64,000 nucleotides of DNA from Elephas maximus indicus. Lineage: Eukaryota > Chordata > Mammalia > Proboscidea > Elephantidae. Location: NCBI RefSeq assembly GCF_024166365.1, contig NC_064842.1, forward strand, positions 23,469,001 through 23,533,000, read 5' to 3'. The notes beneath the pieces are model-generated. The model was not told the DNA's origin. It searched no databases and saw only the letters and a program-made list of their open reading frames with translations. Of the stretch, positions 53,228-64,000 are shown one piece after another (position 1 is the first letter of the stretch; the number at the start of each line of letters is the position of its first letter). Made by a program: the position numbers and the translations under genes.

Positions 53228-53951
53228 AGTCTTAGGCTGGGTTCTCTAGAGAAGCAAGACCAGTAAAGCATATAAATATATATAAAACCAAACCAAAACA
53301 AACCCAGTGCCTTTGAGTCAATTCCAACTCATAGCAACTCTGTAGGACAGAGCAAAAGTGCCCCATAGAGTTTCCAAGGAGGGCCTGGCGGATTCAAACT
53401 GCCAAGCCTTAACCCTTAATCACTACTCCACCAGGGTTTCCTAAAAATATATATAGAGAGAGATTTATATCAAGGAAATGGCTCACATGGTGGTAGAGGC
53501 TGAAATGTTGCAAGTCCATGGGTCAGAATAGAGGCTTCTCCTGATTCACGTAGCCACAGGGGCTGGTTAACCCAAGATCGGCGGGTTAGAGAGCAGGGCT
53601 GTTGCTCACAGCCTGCGAAGATCGACAGATCCCAAGATCTGCAGGCAAGACTGAAGGTAAGCTGTTAGCTCAAGTTCCAAGAACCAGAGGTCAAACAAAT
53701 AGGAGCCAGCTGCAGGATCCAGAGTGAGCAAAAGCCACGAGCCTTGCCAGAATGTCCACTTATATTCTATGCAGGCCACATGCCCAAGGAAACTTCCCTT
53801 CAACTGACTGGCTACTCACAACAGATCGCACCATGGAGGTGATCACGTTATGTCAAATCTCTTCATCATAAGACTGCCAAATTATATCATAACTGCAAAA
53901 CCACCAAGAATAGTGGCCCAGCCAAGTTGACACATGACCTTAACCCAAACA
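53228..53951 (-). mobile_element. ERVL-type 3' LTR (family A), carrying an AfroSINE
   Basis: On the minus strand it begins TGTTTGGGTTAAGGTCATG at 53,951 and ends 'ctagagaacccagcctaag' near 53,230, 724 bp including the inserted SINE. Internal text includes 'ccttgccagaatgtccac' and 'caaggaaatggctcacatgg' on +. A purine-rich 'gacaagggatagac' lies immediately upstream on the minus strand, where a polypurine tract is expected. The ERVL-like coding remnant lies just beyond, so this is a 3' LTR rather than a solo LTR. Confidence 0.75.
53285..53441 (-). mobile_element. AfroSINE inside the ERVL LTR
   Basis: Short form, 'cctttgagtcaattccaact' to 'ccaccagggtttcct', inserted in the TA-rich part of the LTR. 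The SINE is therefore younger than the provirus. Confidence 0.93.
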
Positions 53952-54596
53952 GTCTATCCCTTGTCAACTTGGCACCTGTATACATCTTAAACCGTATATA
54001 ATCTCTGAATAAAGAAAATTATAAAGTCATACTTGTGCTTAATATGATATAATGAACACACACACAACTGAAAATACACTAGCTCCGTTTACATCTTATA
54101 CTTTATAAGTGAGGAAAACAAAAATATTTGATGCACACATACAAAGCAGAAATACTCAACAATTTCAGTCGTCATTTCTACAACTGGTCATGTGATTTTA
54201 ACTGGTTTTTAGAACTACCTTTTTTTGCCACCTCTTCTGTATTCTCTTTCCTCTCAGCAAGCATTTCAGCTTGTCATGGTTCTTTGCCTGGTGGGGTGAC
54301 CCAAACCTTCATTTCTGAAGGGTCTGGGCCATTAGTAGTCATGTTGGAATTGGTGGCTGTAGTTTTCCATTGACTTTAATCACAGGGCATGTTTGTACTA
54401 AGAGACGCCCTAAGGGATCTCCTACATTCCACACATACTCTTCTTTACTTCCATTACGTAGTATCAATCTGATTTCCTCTTGGTAATCAAGATCAATCAC
54501 ACCAGCCAGTTCACCATATGCTTTCACCAAAAATCTAATTTTATCCTCGTATCTATCTTGTGAAGTAGGTATAGTTGTTATCCTTCTGTCATACAT
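53952..54596 (-). pseudogene. ERVL provirus remnant: dUTPase-like end of pol
   Basis: The frame at 54,339-54,596 (85 residues) resembles a trimeric dUTPase. GVIDLDY at residues 32-38 fits motif III, with the catalytic Asp (35) and base-stacking Tyr (38) kept, and GDPLGRLLV at 59-67 fits motif IV (normally GDRIAQL). dUTPase removes dUTP. In ERVL elements such a domain lies at the end of pol, and ERVL lacks env, so pol should be followed by the 3' LTR, as seen here. After the stop at 54,339 a second frame shows 'KVWVTPPGKEP', then stops, before the 3' LTR at 53,951. Motifs I, II and V and all upstream pol are absent; the copy is truncated near 54,600. It is an old non-functional fossil. The dUTPase call rests on motif reading only. 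Confidence 0.6.
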
Positions 54597-55329
54597 TAAG
54601 AACCCAAGAGTAAAATTGAGACAGTGTTTCCCTTAATACTACTCTGGACCTTCTGGCTTCAAAAGCATGCTCATTCCAGTGCACATCTGTTCTCAGATAT
54701 TTGTTGAATTAATCAGCAAATTAAAAAAAAATTGAATTAACTAGTTCTGGTGAGAGTCAGTGATTCTACTGCAAAGTTGATGTTACAACATTTACATGGC
54801 TTCTTCACAACCTTCTAGACTTTTCCACAAGCTTCTCCATAGACAGTAGTGCCAGGGAGAATGGGTATGAACTGTAACTACCTTTTAGAATTTGCAGATA
54901 CGGCCTGAGGAACTCATCTCCCTTCCCCTGAAGATTTAAGAGGGAAGCCCTGAGAATTAGTGTCTGAAAGAAAGAAGAACTCCATAATCTAGAAAGTTCC
55001 AGACAGCAGATGAATCTCTACCTGTATGAATCCCAATTCTTCTGATAGGGCTAAACACATGTTGTTCCTTATATTCTTGACAGCATCACTTCAATAATCA
55101 ACTGCTTACCACCTCATAAAATAATTTTAGTTATATTTCTCAATAGACAACTATAAACTAGCTGCATAACTGGGCAAAGAAAGGGAGCTGAAAAGAGTAA
55201 GGACGGATGAGATCAACCACCTCTTTCAGCTTGGAAACTCTTGGCTCAAGCTTATTCTGCACGCTGTAGCCTGTATTGAAAGTTTGGCATATGAATTTCC
55301 CAAATCAGATTCAACTTTCCTTCACTTTG
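54597..55329. other. Unassigned stretch upstream of the ERVL fragment
   Basis: No further retroviral frame is recognisable on the minus strand here. Confidence 0.4.
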
Positions 55330-55415
55330 TTTAAAAATGTAGGTTCCCAATCTCTGCCCTGAATCATTGGGATCTATGGAAGAGCTTTGAAGTCTGCATT
55401 TTAAATAAGCTTATA
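55330..55415 (-). mobile_element. hAT/MER element, left part
   Basis: 'cctgaatcattgggatctat' and 'gaagtctgcattttaaataa' are old hAT-Charlie text. It resumes after the SINE at 55,597 ('aggtaattctaataaaggtg'). Confidence 0.6.
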
Positions 55416-55596
55416 TTAAAAAAAAAAAAAAAAAAAAAAACACCAAACTCACCATTGAGTTAATTCTGACTCATTATGACCCTGTAGGATGAGTAGAATT
55501 ACCTCAAAGAGCTTCCAAGGAGCACCTGGCGGATTTGAACTATTGACCTTTTGGTTAGCAGCTGTAGCTCTTAACCACTACACCACCAGCGTTTTC
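55416..55596 (-). mobile_element. AfroSINE in hAT with 13-bp target duplication
   Basis: It begins with an A23 run on +, then 'attgagttaattctgactca', ending 'ccaccagcgtttt'. AAATAAGCTTATA (55,403-55,415) and AAATAAGTTTATA (55,597-55,609) flank it. Confidence 0.95.
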
Positions 55597-55609
55597 AAAT
55601 AAGTTTATA

Positions 55610-56479
55610 GGTAATTCTAATAAAGGTGGTCAGTAGATCACAATTTGAGAGACGATGAAATGTAAAGTGGCTCTGTGCACAGCCACTTGGACTATTTGTG
55701 TGGTTGTTCTAACCCTGCTGTTTCCTCCACAGGGTCTGTCTATACATGATTATCATATTAATCCTTATAAGCAGCCTTAAAACTTGCCATGCATTTGACT
55801 GGAGCCCATAAGAATTTATGGTGAGGCATCTGTTAAGAATTCTGATTTCCTTTATTTCACCATCAGTGAAATTTAGGCCTCTGAGTCTGGGTGGAGGCAG
55901 GTTGGAAAAAAATAGAAAAATAATAATTGACTGGGCCATGCGACATCCTATTCAGAAGCGTTTTTCAGAAAGCCCCTGGGAAGCTAAAGAGTGGAGTAGC
56001 AAGTACTTTCATATCCATTTTTTTAGATGAGCTAACCAAGAGAAAGAAGACGGAGCGAAGAACCACCAATAGAAGAGTAAACCTGTCTCCCCCACGCCCA
56101 ATAGTCCTCATCCACACCCATCTTCAGCTTCCTACTCTTCGAATTTAATGCCACATATCCACAATGATTTATGAATTGCTCTGAAGAAATGATTTTTTTA
56201 TTGAATTCTTGGATGTTTTCATTTTAGAAAGCAAATGACTTAGTTCAATTATTCCTAAGTTATAGATTTGCTCGCGTAGAGTTAGTCTGCACCTAATTCA
56301 TTTTTGTTATGAATTTTCCTACCAGCTAAAATTACGAACTATTTATACAGAGTGAAGATTAATGAGATAATCATCTATAAAAGGATCTTGGGAAGAAAGG
56401 GCAGAGTTAGAGCAGCCACACAAATAGTCCAAGTACCTAGTTATGGAGACACTTTACATTTTATTGTTTCTGCTGTGAT
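55610..56479. other. End of hAT, then unassigned
   Basis: hAT text to about 55,665. The remainder is single copy; no exon supported. Confidence 0.4.
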
Positions 56480-56660
56480 TTAATTGAGATCTAATGACCA
56501 TCTTTATCAGAATCACCTATGAGTTTATTTAGAATGCAGATTTTAAGGCTCTTCCATAAACCCCAATGAATCAAAAGCCCTAGGTCAGAGATTGGGAATC
56601 TGCATTCTTAAACAAAGTCAAAAGGGTGGTGTATATGAATCTGACTTGAGAAATGTACAT
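56480..56660 (-). mobile_element. hAT/MER element
   Basis: 'tttatcagaatcacctatga', 'ttagaatgcagattttaagg', 'agattgggaatctgcattct' and 'atgaatctgacttgagaaat'. The two 'atctgcatt' motifs in opposite orientation show its internal symmetry. Confidence 0.65.
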
Positions 56661-57497
56661 ATCAAATTTTCTACATAAGAAAAAAAAATTTTTTTAACTA
56701 AAATTATGATTTTAATCTTTAATATTGTTAACTAAGAAAGTTGATAGTTTGTAAATTGATCAAAACACAAACTTGACACCAAGACTAATACCCCAAACTA
56801 TCATTTCTCAAAGAAATAGATGTTTTCGTGATGCTCTGGTTTTCAAGTTGGGATCAAGACTCTGTTCAGGAAATATGTGTGTAAGTAGTACACACTTCTC
56901 ATCATCACTACTTTATATGCATATATAAACTTCATTTTTTCTTGCAATGTCCAAATGGTGAGAACCAACAATGAAAAAAGAAAAAAGTTCTCAATACTCA
57001 AGAGTAGCACAATGTATTTGAGTGTGTCATTGTTGGAGAAAGTTATGTTTATAGTAAAGAAGAGGCTTCTAAATTAGGAACACACTAAGATTCCCTTTTT
57101 CTACCCCTTTTTTCTTGTATGACACATGACAGAAAAAACATGTTTTTAATTTCTGAACTTCTCTTTGTTGAAATAAGTTGCGACAACATAGCTTTTATAG
57201 TCAACTCTATTCCATGTTAGTTTTCAGGAATGGAACTTCTATTTATTTTTATATTGACACTGCCCGGAATGTTTTTAAAGCTTAATTATAGAAGAGATCC
57301 TTGCTTTGCATGATTCTGGAGAGGAAAATAAGAAAGATCTTCCCTAAACCAAAGACTTATTTTGGCGCCTACTGTAGAAACAAAGAATAATTCAGTTGGA
57401 AAATTGTTCTAAATGTTTCAAATACGGATCTCATTGGTCTGCTTATTAAATACAAGCTGGATCTCAGCAAGAAGCGCCATGTCACACTTTATGAAGA
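56661..57497. other. AT-rich unassigned stretch
   Basis: A8-T7 palindrome near 56,684-56,697; no exon. Confidence 0.4.
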
Positions 57498-57688
57498 AAA
57501 ACCAAACCTGTTGCTGCTGAGTCGATTTCGACTCATGGCGTCCCCATGTGTTACAGAGTAGGACTGTTCTATAGAGTTTTCTTGGCTGTAGTCTTTATGG
57601 AAGCAGGTTATCAGGCCTTTCTTCCGTGACCCCACTGGGTGAGTTCAAACCACCAACCTTTAGGTTAGTAGTCCAGTGCAAACCCTAC
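57498..57688 (-). mobile_element. AfroSINE, form with middle block
   Basis: 'gttgctgctgagtcgatttc', 'ggctgtagtctttatggaag' and 'ccaccaacctttaggttagt'. The head is lost at 57,688. Confidence 0.9.
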
Positions 57689-57792
57689 ATCAAAAACAAT
57701 AAAAAATCTTTGCATGTAAATTCTTATCATATATTGCTTTTTATATGGTTGTTTAGAAAAACGAAATATTGTAAAGTAATGTAAAAGAGACT

Positions 57793-57980
57793 ACCCATTG
57801 AAGTCAATTTCGACTTAGAGACCTTATAAGACAGAATACAGCTGCCCCATGGGGTTTCCGAGGCTGTAAATCTTTACGCAGGCAGGCTGCCACATCTCTT
57901 CCCTGCAGAGTGGCTGGTGGGTTCGAATCAACTTTTTGGTTAGCAGCTGAGCACTTAACCACTGTGCCATCAGGGTCCCT
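57793..57980 (-). mobile_element. AfroSINE, form with middle block
   Basis: 'ctgtaaatctttacgcaggc', 'ctgccacatctcttccctgc', 'ggtgggttcgaatcaac' and 'tgtgccatcagggtccc'. Same orientation as the previous copy. Confidence 0.93.
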
Positions 57981-58016
57981 TTAAAATGAATTACCAGAAC
58001 ATAATAAACCTCAACT

Positions 58017-58034
58017 CATATATATATATATATA
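58017..58034. repeat. (TA)n microsatellite
   Basis: Nine TA units; a dinucleotide repeat in AT-rich text. Confidence 0.85.
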
Positions 58035-58179
58035 CTCTAGCTTCAACTCATAGAGTTTAAATTTATTGAATCTCTAGTTCCAATTGAGGCACCTGAGATT
58101 TAAAGAAGAAATTGTTTTCATTCCCAGTATATTCTTTATCAGGTCCAAATATTTAGTTATTTTTACTCCAAAGAGTTAA

Positions 58180-58345
58180 GTTTACTGAGCTTCTGTTGAA
58201 GGTGATGGGAAAATTTGGAAACAGATAATGGTAATGGTTGAGCAGCATGATAAACATAAGTAATGTCACTGAATTGTACACATGAAGAATATTGAAATGG
58301 CAGACTATTTGTTACATATATATTTACTGCACTTAAAAAAAAAAA
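58180..58345 (+). mobile_element. L1 3' end
   Basis: 'gatgggaaaatttggaaaca', 'gtaatgtcactgaattgtac' and 'tgttacatatatatttactg', then an A11 tail. This is the same L1 3' end as at 42,430-42,570. Confidence 0.85.
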
Positions 58346-58861
58346 GTTAAATTCTTCTAAGTATTTTAACTTAGTGTTGTATTTTGTATTCCCCCTCACC
58401 CATTTTCCACTACAGCACTAACTAGGTCAACCAGCCAAGCTTGGCAGCCTTCGGGACTAGGGACTCATTGTGTGGTTTCATGGTTTCTTAAAAAAATGTT
58501 TTGTAACCAAACCATACCAAACCAAAGCTATGATTCTCAAGAGTTTGTGGCTTGCCTGAAATCCGAACAGAAAATATGGACTGGTGATGTTAGTAACGTG
58601 ACCAGCTGTCACAAAGTCTTCATTACACTCTTCAAATGAAACCAGACAGCTCGGTCAAAGGGAAGGCAGATCCATTTACAAGATTAGGAAAAGTATACCT
58701 TTGAAAGATGGGAGGTGGAGGGGCAAACCAAGGTGAAAAGAGAGCAAGCCAATTCTGTTGCAGGCCCTACTTACACAAAACGAGCTACCTATGAATTCAA
58801 AGTTCTAGTTAAGTTTTCGTGCTGCCTTGATAAAATATTAAATAGCTGGTGCACATCATTG
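58346..58861. other. Unassigned stretch
   Basis: Single-copy text; no exon supported. Confidence 0.4.
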
Positions 58862-59029
58862 GGAAACCCTGATGGCATAGTGGTTAAGAGCCACCACTGC
58901 TAACCAAAGGTCAGCAGTTCGAATCCATCAGGCACTTCTTGGAAACTCTATAAGAAAGTTCTACTCTGTTTTATAGGGTTTATGAGTCGGAATCAACTCG
59001 ACGGCAGCGGGTTTGGTTTTGGTTTTGGT
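58862..59029 (+). mobile_element. AfroSINE with perfect 9-bp target duplication
   Basis: Short form from 'ggaaaccctgatggcatagt' to 'ggtttggttttggttttgg'. ACATCATTG is found at 58,853-58,861 and 59,030-59,038. It retains CG in 'gagtcggaatcaactcgacg', the youngest-looking body text in this part. Confidence 0.96.
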
Positions 59030-59038
59030 ACATCATTG

Positions 59039-60374
59039 AGCTCACAGGTTTTCTTTATTCTCTGTGTTCTCCGGAGAATTCATTTTCTACAAGATGAGTG
59101 GTTATTGGCCACCAGAGGAAGCTGGAAGAGATGCTAAAAATAATTACTTCTGTAGGACACAGCAATTTGATTAACCTACTTTGTTACTTTGGGGAGATAT
59201 GCTTCCTTTCTTGGGTTTCACCATTGGTAGTACTCTGATTTTACAGAAATGGTTTTGGTTTGTTTTCTCTTTCCCCAATAGAACACGTTATCAACTAAGC
59301 ATTAATAAAGTTATTGATTTACCTTCTCTTTTGATATAAACTTTGTTTTTTTGAATTAACAATCTTGCTATGATGTATTTGGAGTGAACAACATATTAAT
59401 TTATATTAATAGTATAAATGTAGCAACATACTAAATGTAAGAAAAGAGTTACCCTTTAGAAAACTCTCAGTGAAAGCTATTGAAAGCTAAGCTTCCATTA
59501 AGGCAAATCATAGGCTCATATTGGCTTCCACTATACAATCTGAGATTTGTTCCTCTTGGAAGTATTTTTTACCAACTTAGATTAAACATAGGGGTTGCTG
59601 GGCATTATGCTTTGGCCAGGGGAAGATTCTCTATCCAGCACCGTATCTGGCAAAATTAGGATCTCTTTTCCTGATTTTCTGGAACTGAGTGGTGATGGGA
59701 AGCTTGAATGAGCCAGGAGATTTCCAGTGCATCACAGTGACCCCAGCCTTCTTGTCTTTACTTGCCTGGTTTTGGGGGACTATTGAGCTTTGCAGCCCCC
59801 ATGTAGAAATAAAATGGATAAGGCATATGGCTAACTTATCTGGGAGAGATAAAGGTAGAGAACAGAGCCACTATGGACACTGAAATTACCAGCCTGGGCA
59901 AAGGGTTGAATCTATGAAATAAAGAAGAAGCAGATCAAGGAACAGATTACAGAGCTGGAAAGCAGTGTACTGGTCAGTGTTACTTCAAGTTTGGACTTGT
60001 ATCGGTAGATCTTATATTTAAGAGAACTCCTGCCTGTGTTCATATCTTGTTGACTATAAGACATGCTGACCACAACAATGATTCCAAAATTGTCCACTCA
60101 TCTTTCCACTCTCCTTTCACAACTCACCCACCCTCACTGCCCCACCAGTGGTCCCAGGGTGCTACCTACTAAATTCTAGGTTACATGGTATGAGCTCCTT
60201 TAACTTCATTGAACCCACCTAAAAATATCTGATATTCTTCTCTCTTCTGCAAGTAACATTTCTCCTTATTTTCATCCGTTGACTCCTCTTTTTGTCCTAT
60301 CTCTGAGGAAAACTGCCCCTTCCACTTCCAAAGGCTACACCTACCCCTGGACTCTTGATTATATCACATATGTA
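59039..60374. other. Single-copy stretch
   Basis: No exon or confident repeat. The frame that enters the RTE copy on the right starts here only by chance. Confidence 0.4.
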
Positions 60375-61992
60375 AATGGAGGTAACAAGAAAATATTGAA
60401 TGACACAGAAAGCATCAAAAAAAGATGGAAGGAATACACAGAGGCACTGTACCCAAAGGGATTGGTAGACATTCAAGCATTTCAGGAGGTAGCATATGAT
60501 CAAGAACTGATGGTGTCTAAGGAAGAAGTCCAAGCAGCACCAAAGGCATTGGCAAAAAATAAAGCAACAGGAATCGACAGAATACCAATGGAAATGTTTC
60601 AACAAATGGGTACAACACTGGAAGCACTCGTCTATGCCAAGAAATTTGGAGGACAGCTACCTGGCCAACCAACTGGAAGAGATACATATGTGTGCCCGTT
60701 CCAAAGAAAGGTGATCCAACAGATTAAAATTATCAAACAGTATCATTAATATCACAGGCAAATAAAATTTTGCTGAAGATCATTTAAAAAAGTGTTTGTA
60801 GCAGTACATCAACAGGATACTGCCAGAAATTCAGGCTGGATTCGGAAGAGGACATAGAATGAAGGATACCATTGCTGATGTCAGATGGATCATGGCTGAA
60901 AGCAAAGAATACCAGAAAGATATTTACTTGTGTGTTATCGACTATGCAAAGGCATTCGACTGTGTGAGTCATAATAAATTATGAATAACATTGGAAAGAA
61001 TGGGAATTCCAGAACACTTAATTGTGCTCATGAGGAACCTGTACATAGACCAAGAGACAGTTGTCCGAACAGAACAAGGAGATATTGCCTGTTTTAAAAT
61101 CAGGAAAAGTGTGTGTCAGGGTTGTATCCTTTCACCATACTTATTCAGTCTGTGTGCTGAGCAAATAATCTGAGAAATTAGACTATATGAAAAAGAATAG
61201 GGCATTAGGATTGGAGGAAGACTCATTAACGACCTGTGACATGCAGATGATACAACCTTGCTTACTAACAGTGAAGGACTTAAAGCACTTACTGATGAAG
61301 ATCAAAGACCACAGCCTTCAGTAAACACCTCAACATAAAGAAAACAAAAATCCTCATACGGGACCAATAAGCAACATCATGATAAACAGAGAAAAGATTG
61401 ACATTGTCAAGAATTTCATTTTACTTGGATCCACAATCAACGCCCATCGAAGCAGCAGTCAAGAAATCAAATGACCTATTGCATTGGGCAAATCTGCTGC
61501 AAAAGATCTCTTTAAAGTGTTTAAAAACAAAAATGTCACTTTAAGGACTAAGGTGCACCTGACCCAAGCCATGGTGTTTTCAATTGTCTCATAAGCATGT
61601 GAAAGTTGAACAATGAATACGGAAGATTGAAGAAGAATCTATGCCTTCAAATTATGATGTTGGCAAAGAAATGTTTAATATACCAAGGGTTGCCAAGAAC
61701 AAACAAATTTGTTTTGGAAGATGTACAGCCAGAGTGGTCCTTGGAAGCAAGGATGGCGAGACTTCGTCTCGCATACTTCGAACATGTTATCAGAAGGGAC
61801 CAGTCTCTTGAGAAGGACATCATGCTTGGTAAGGTAGAGGGTCAGCGACAAAGAGGAAGACTCTCAATGAGATGGATTAACACAGTCGCTGTAACAATGA
61901 GCTCAAACATAGAAAGTGTTGCGAGGATGGTGCAGGCCCGGGAAGAGTTTCAGTCTGCTGTACATAGGGTCACTGTGAGTCGAAACTGAGAC
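60375..61992 (+). mobile_element. RTE LINE, longest copy (about 1.6 kb)
   Basis: It begins in the linker before RT and runs to the 3' end. In the frame 60,279-60,749, residues from about 33 on are RTE: 'NGGNKKILNDTESIKKRWKE', then 'KNKATGIDRIPMEMFQQMG', the conserved RT N-terminal region. A shift follows near 60,750. Motif A reads C-VIDYAKAFDCV at about 60,932-60,966, then a stop. Motif C has lost its Tyr (HADDTTL, about 61,237-61,258, after a stop). The frame 61,606-61,989 covers the C-terminal end. The endonuclease domain is missing. The 3' end at 61,992 has 'gtcactgtgagtcgaaactg' and a short AACAAC tail. Confidence 0.9.
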
Positions 61993-62014
61993 AATAACAA
62001 CTTATTAAAGTGAA

Positions 62015-62210
62015 TCCCTGGGTGGTGCTAATAAGCTTGGCTTCTAACTGAAAGGTTGGAGTCTGCCCAGAGGTGCCGTGGAAGAAAGGCCTTGTGACCT
62101 ACTTCTGAAAAAAAAATCAGCCGTTGAAAACCCTATGAAGCACAGTTCTACTCTGACACACATGGTGTTGCTATGAGTTAATACCGACTCAACAGCAGCT
62201 GGTTTAATGT
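62015..62210 (+). mobile_element. AfroSINE, long-body form
   Basis: 'atccctgggtggtgctaata', 'gtggaagaaaggccttgtga', 'cagccgttgaaaaccctatg' and 'actctgacacacatggtgtt'. It lies 25 bp from the RTE end. Confidence 0.92.
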
Positions 62211-62554
62211 AAGAAAAACACAAGTGCTATGTAAGAGAAGTTATTGTTCTACTATTAAGCTATGCAAGAGTAGGTTCTTTTTTGCACAACCAGTTCCTTT
62301 TTTTCTCTCTCTTTAAAATTGAACCTTATCAAACAACTCTTTTAAAACATTTCTCCTACTATGGCCCTAACTCATTCCTGGATCCCTGTCAAAATTTAAT
62401 CCCAGCTCTAGGATGGGATCTCCAGCTCAGGATTTACAACCCCCTGCCCCACTTCAGGCTATGGAAAGCCCCGGGCAGGACAGGATCTAAGCTGCCTTCT
62501 GTTTTGCTGCTGGACTCCACAACCACCTTAGAAAGCATATGAGCTCAGTCCTTA

Positions 62555-62642
62555 AAGAGTGGTCTCCTGAGGCCTGGTGTTGAACTCAGACTTCACCACT
62601 TACTGGCTGTACGACCTTGGAATGGTTTACCTCAAGTTAGGC
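62555..62642 (+). mobile_element. MIR element, left of SINE
   Basis: 'cttcaccacttactggctgt' and 'acgaccttggaatggtttac' are forward MIR, cut at 62,642. A short continuation, 'cctcagcagcgtag', follows the SINE. Confidence 0.75.
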
Positions 62643-62819
62643 TTCCAAGACCAAAACCTAACCCGCTGCCATCGTGTCAATTCTGACTCATAACTACCCT
62701 CTAGGGCAGAGTAGAACTTCCCTATAGGGTTTCCAAGGAGTGCCTGGTGGGTTCAAACTGCTGACCTTTATGGTCAGCAGCTGTAGCTTTTAACCACTCA
62801 CTACACCACCAGGGTTTCC
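62643..62819 (-). mobile_element. AfroSINE in MIR with 8-bp target duplication
   Basis: Short form, 'cgctgccatcgtgtcaattc' to 'ccaccagggtttcc'. AGTTAGGC occurs at 62,635-62,642 and 62,820-62,827. Confidence 0.95.
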
Positions 62820-62827
62820 AGTTAGGC

Positions 62828-64000
62828 CTCAGCAGCGTAGAAAGTCCACTCCTAACGAGGGCTGAGGTGAGGGCCAGGCAAGCATGCTTAAAAACTAAGT
62901 AATCAAGATAAATGATGTTTTAATGCAAAAAAAATTTTTTTAATTCAATTTGAATTTTTTAAAAATCAAAATTAATGCAAAAATAATCCATGATGAACAA
63001 AATATTGGAATTTTGTGTAAGACAGTGCCACTAATAGGGCTGTGTGGGGTTATACAGAGCCTGAGGCAAAAAAAAAAAAGTCAGTAAATAATAACTGATC
63101 TGTCTTTACTCAAAATTTTGGTGTTTTATTTGTTCATCAGGATTTTTGGGGGGGGATTAATTTTGTTTGCTTTTTAGTATTTCAGTAAAATATTTTTTAT
63201 CTTGTTTTGTTTTGTTTTTGCTTCTACTTAAATTTTGAGCTGAAGACAAGTGCCCTAGCCCCAGGCCCTACCACCAAATTTAGCACTATTTTGACAGAGT
63301 TGCTTCCAAAAGCCAGTCACTAGTTGTGATGTAAGATTACAGAGTTTATGATTTCAGGCAAAGGAAACACCATTTATTTTTCTGGTAAAACAAGCTGAGA
63401 ATGAGTTTCTGCTGTGTTATCATAATGACAATCCTTTTTCCAAGCATTTCCCTGCATATGCCCTACTGTGTGATGCCAGTGTAGACAAGTGAGTAAAACA
63501 CTAAACTCAGTGACGCTGTCCAATTAGCTACATCAGTCAACTGCTAGTCTGAAACATCTAGACTGATCAGTCAAAACTTCTGAGCTGGTGATTTCCCATA
63601 ATCAATCCACTAAGAAAAACAGGGCCTTCTCAAACCAGGAGAAAATTGCTTACTTTTAACTCCCTATAATCATTAGTTCAAAGGTAAAGTCCAGCAGTGG
63701 AAAAAATGGGCTAGCTATTGGCAGTGTTTCTCTTCTGTTGACATAGGGACGTAATTTGCCAGCAGATGGGGAAGATTTTGTACTCTTTAAGGTAATTTGA
63801 GTTACTAGTGGTTTGTCTAATTACATAGGAGGCAGAAAAATAAGGCTCAGAAAAGTCATTCTAATGTCATGTCCATCAAATAGTGCCAGCTATTTTTATT
63901 ATTGTTCTAGTGCTACAAATTTCCAGTATCGCTTTTTAGACAGAGTAGGGCCTATTCAAATGCAAGAGGTGTACCAATAAGGTAACTCTATTCCCTGAAT
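62828..64000. other. Unassigned stretch to window end
   Basis: A/T tracts at 62,920-62,950; otherwise single-copy text with no exon supported. Confidence 0.4.

Overview
The window is nuclear DNA of a placental mammal, almost certainly an afrotherian and most likely an elephant. The evidence is the repeat content. About thirty copies of the AfroSINE family (tRNA-like head with an A box and a B box, then a conserved body ending in a short T/G-rich tail) lie on both strands. They are mixed with large pieces of a BovB/RTE-type LINE whose reverse transcriptase motifs can be read, L1 3' ends, ERVL-type LTRs, and the ancient mammalian repeats MIR, L2 and hAT/MER. I recalled family sequences from memory, so family names are pattern recognition and not search results.

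No protein-coding exon can be supported. The one gene-related feature is a CpG-rich promoter with what looks like a non-coding first exon on the + strand at about 18.93-19.21 kb. It ends in a CAG|GTATGC splice donor and carries two upstream ATGs. If the exon is real, everything from 19.2 kb to the right edge may be first-intron sequence. I cannot name the gene. A TG microsatellite lies just upstream, and about 8 kb around the promoter (16.5 to 24.5 kb) is nearly free of lineage-specific repeats, unlike the rest of the window.

Layout. 0-7 kb: MIR, a fold-back element with 37-nt arms, a class I-like LTR, and an L2 interrupted by a hAT element that is itself interrupted by an LTR fragment. 7-16.5 kb: AfroSINEs, an RTE-derived short element, a 1.3 kb antisense RTE with a readable YADD motif, and a SINE with a tRNA-Gly-like head. 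16.5-24.5 kb: promoter zone, mostly single copy. 25-34 kb: MIR split by a solo LTR with a GAAGG target duplication, then SINEs and MIR/L2. 35-39.6 kb: convergent RTE copies and a three-level nest (MIR, RTE 3' end, LTR). 40-49.8 kb: a twin-primed L1 inside L2, two SINEs inserted in succession at one target, an RTE inside an L1, and a 1.2 kb antisense RTE. 50.8-54.6 kb: SINEs in a hAT element, and the 3' part of an ERVL provirus (dUTPase-like fragment plus LTR). 55-64 kb: more SINEs, an L1 3' end, and the longest RTE copy (about 1.6 kb).

The elements work together mainly as parasites. RTE supplies the retrotransposition machinery. The AfroSINEs, the internally deleted RTE derivatives and the tRNA-Gly-headed SINE share sequence modules with RTE and probably moved with its enzymes. 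All RTE reading frames here are broken by stops or truncation. Because insertions are nested, the relative ages can be read directly: L2/MIR first, then hAT and L1, then RTE and LTRs, with AfroSINEs generally last.
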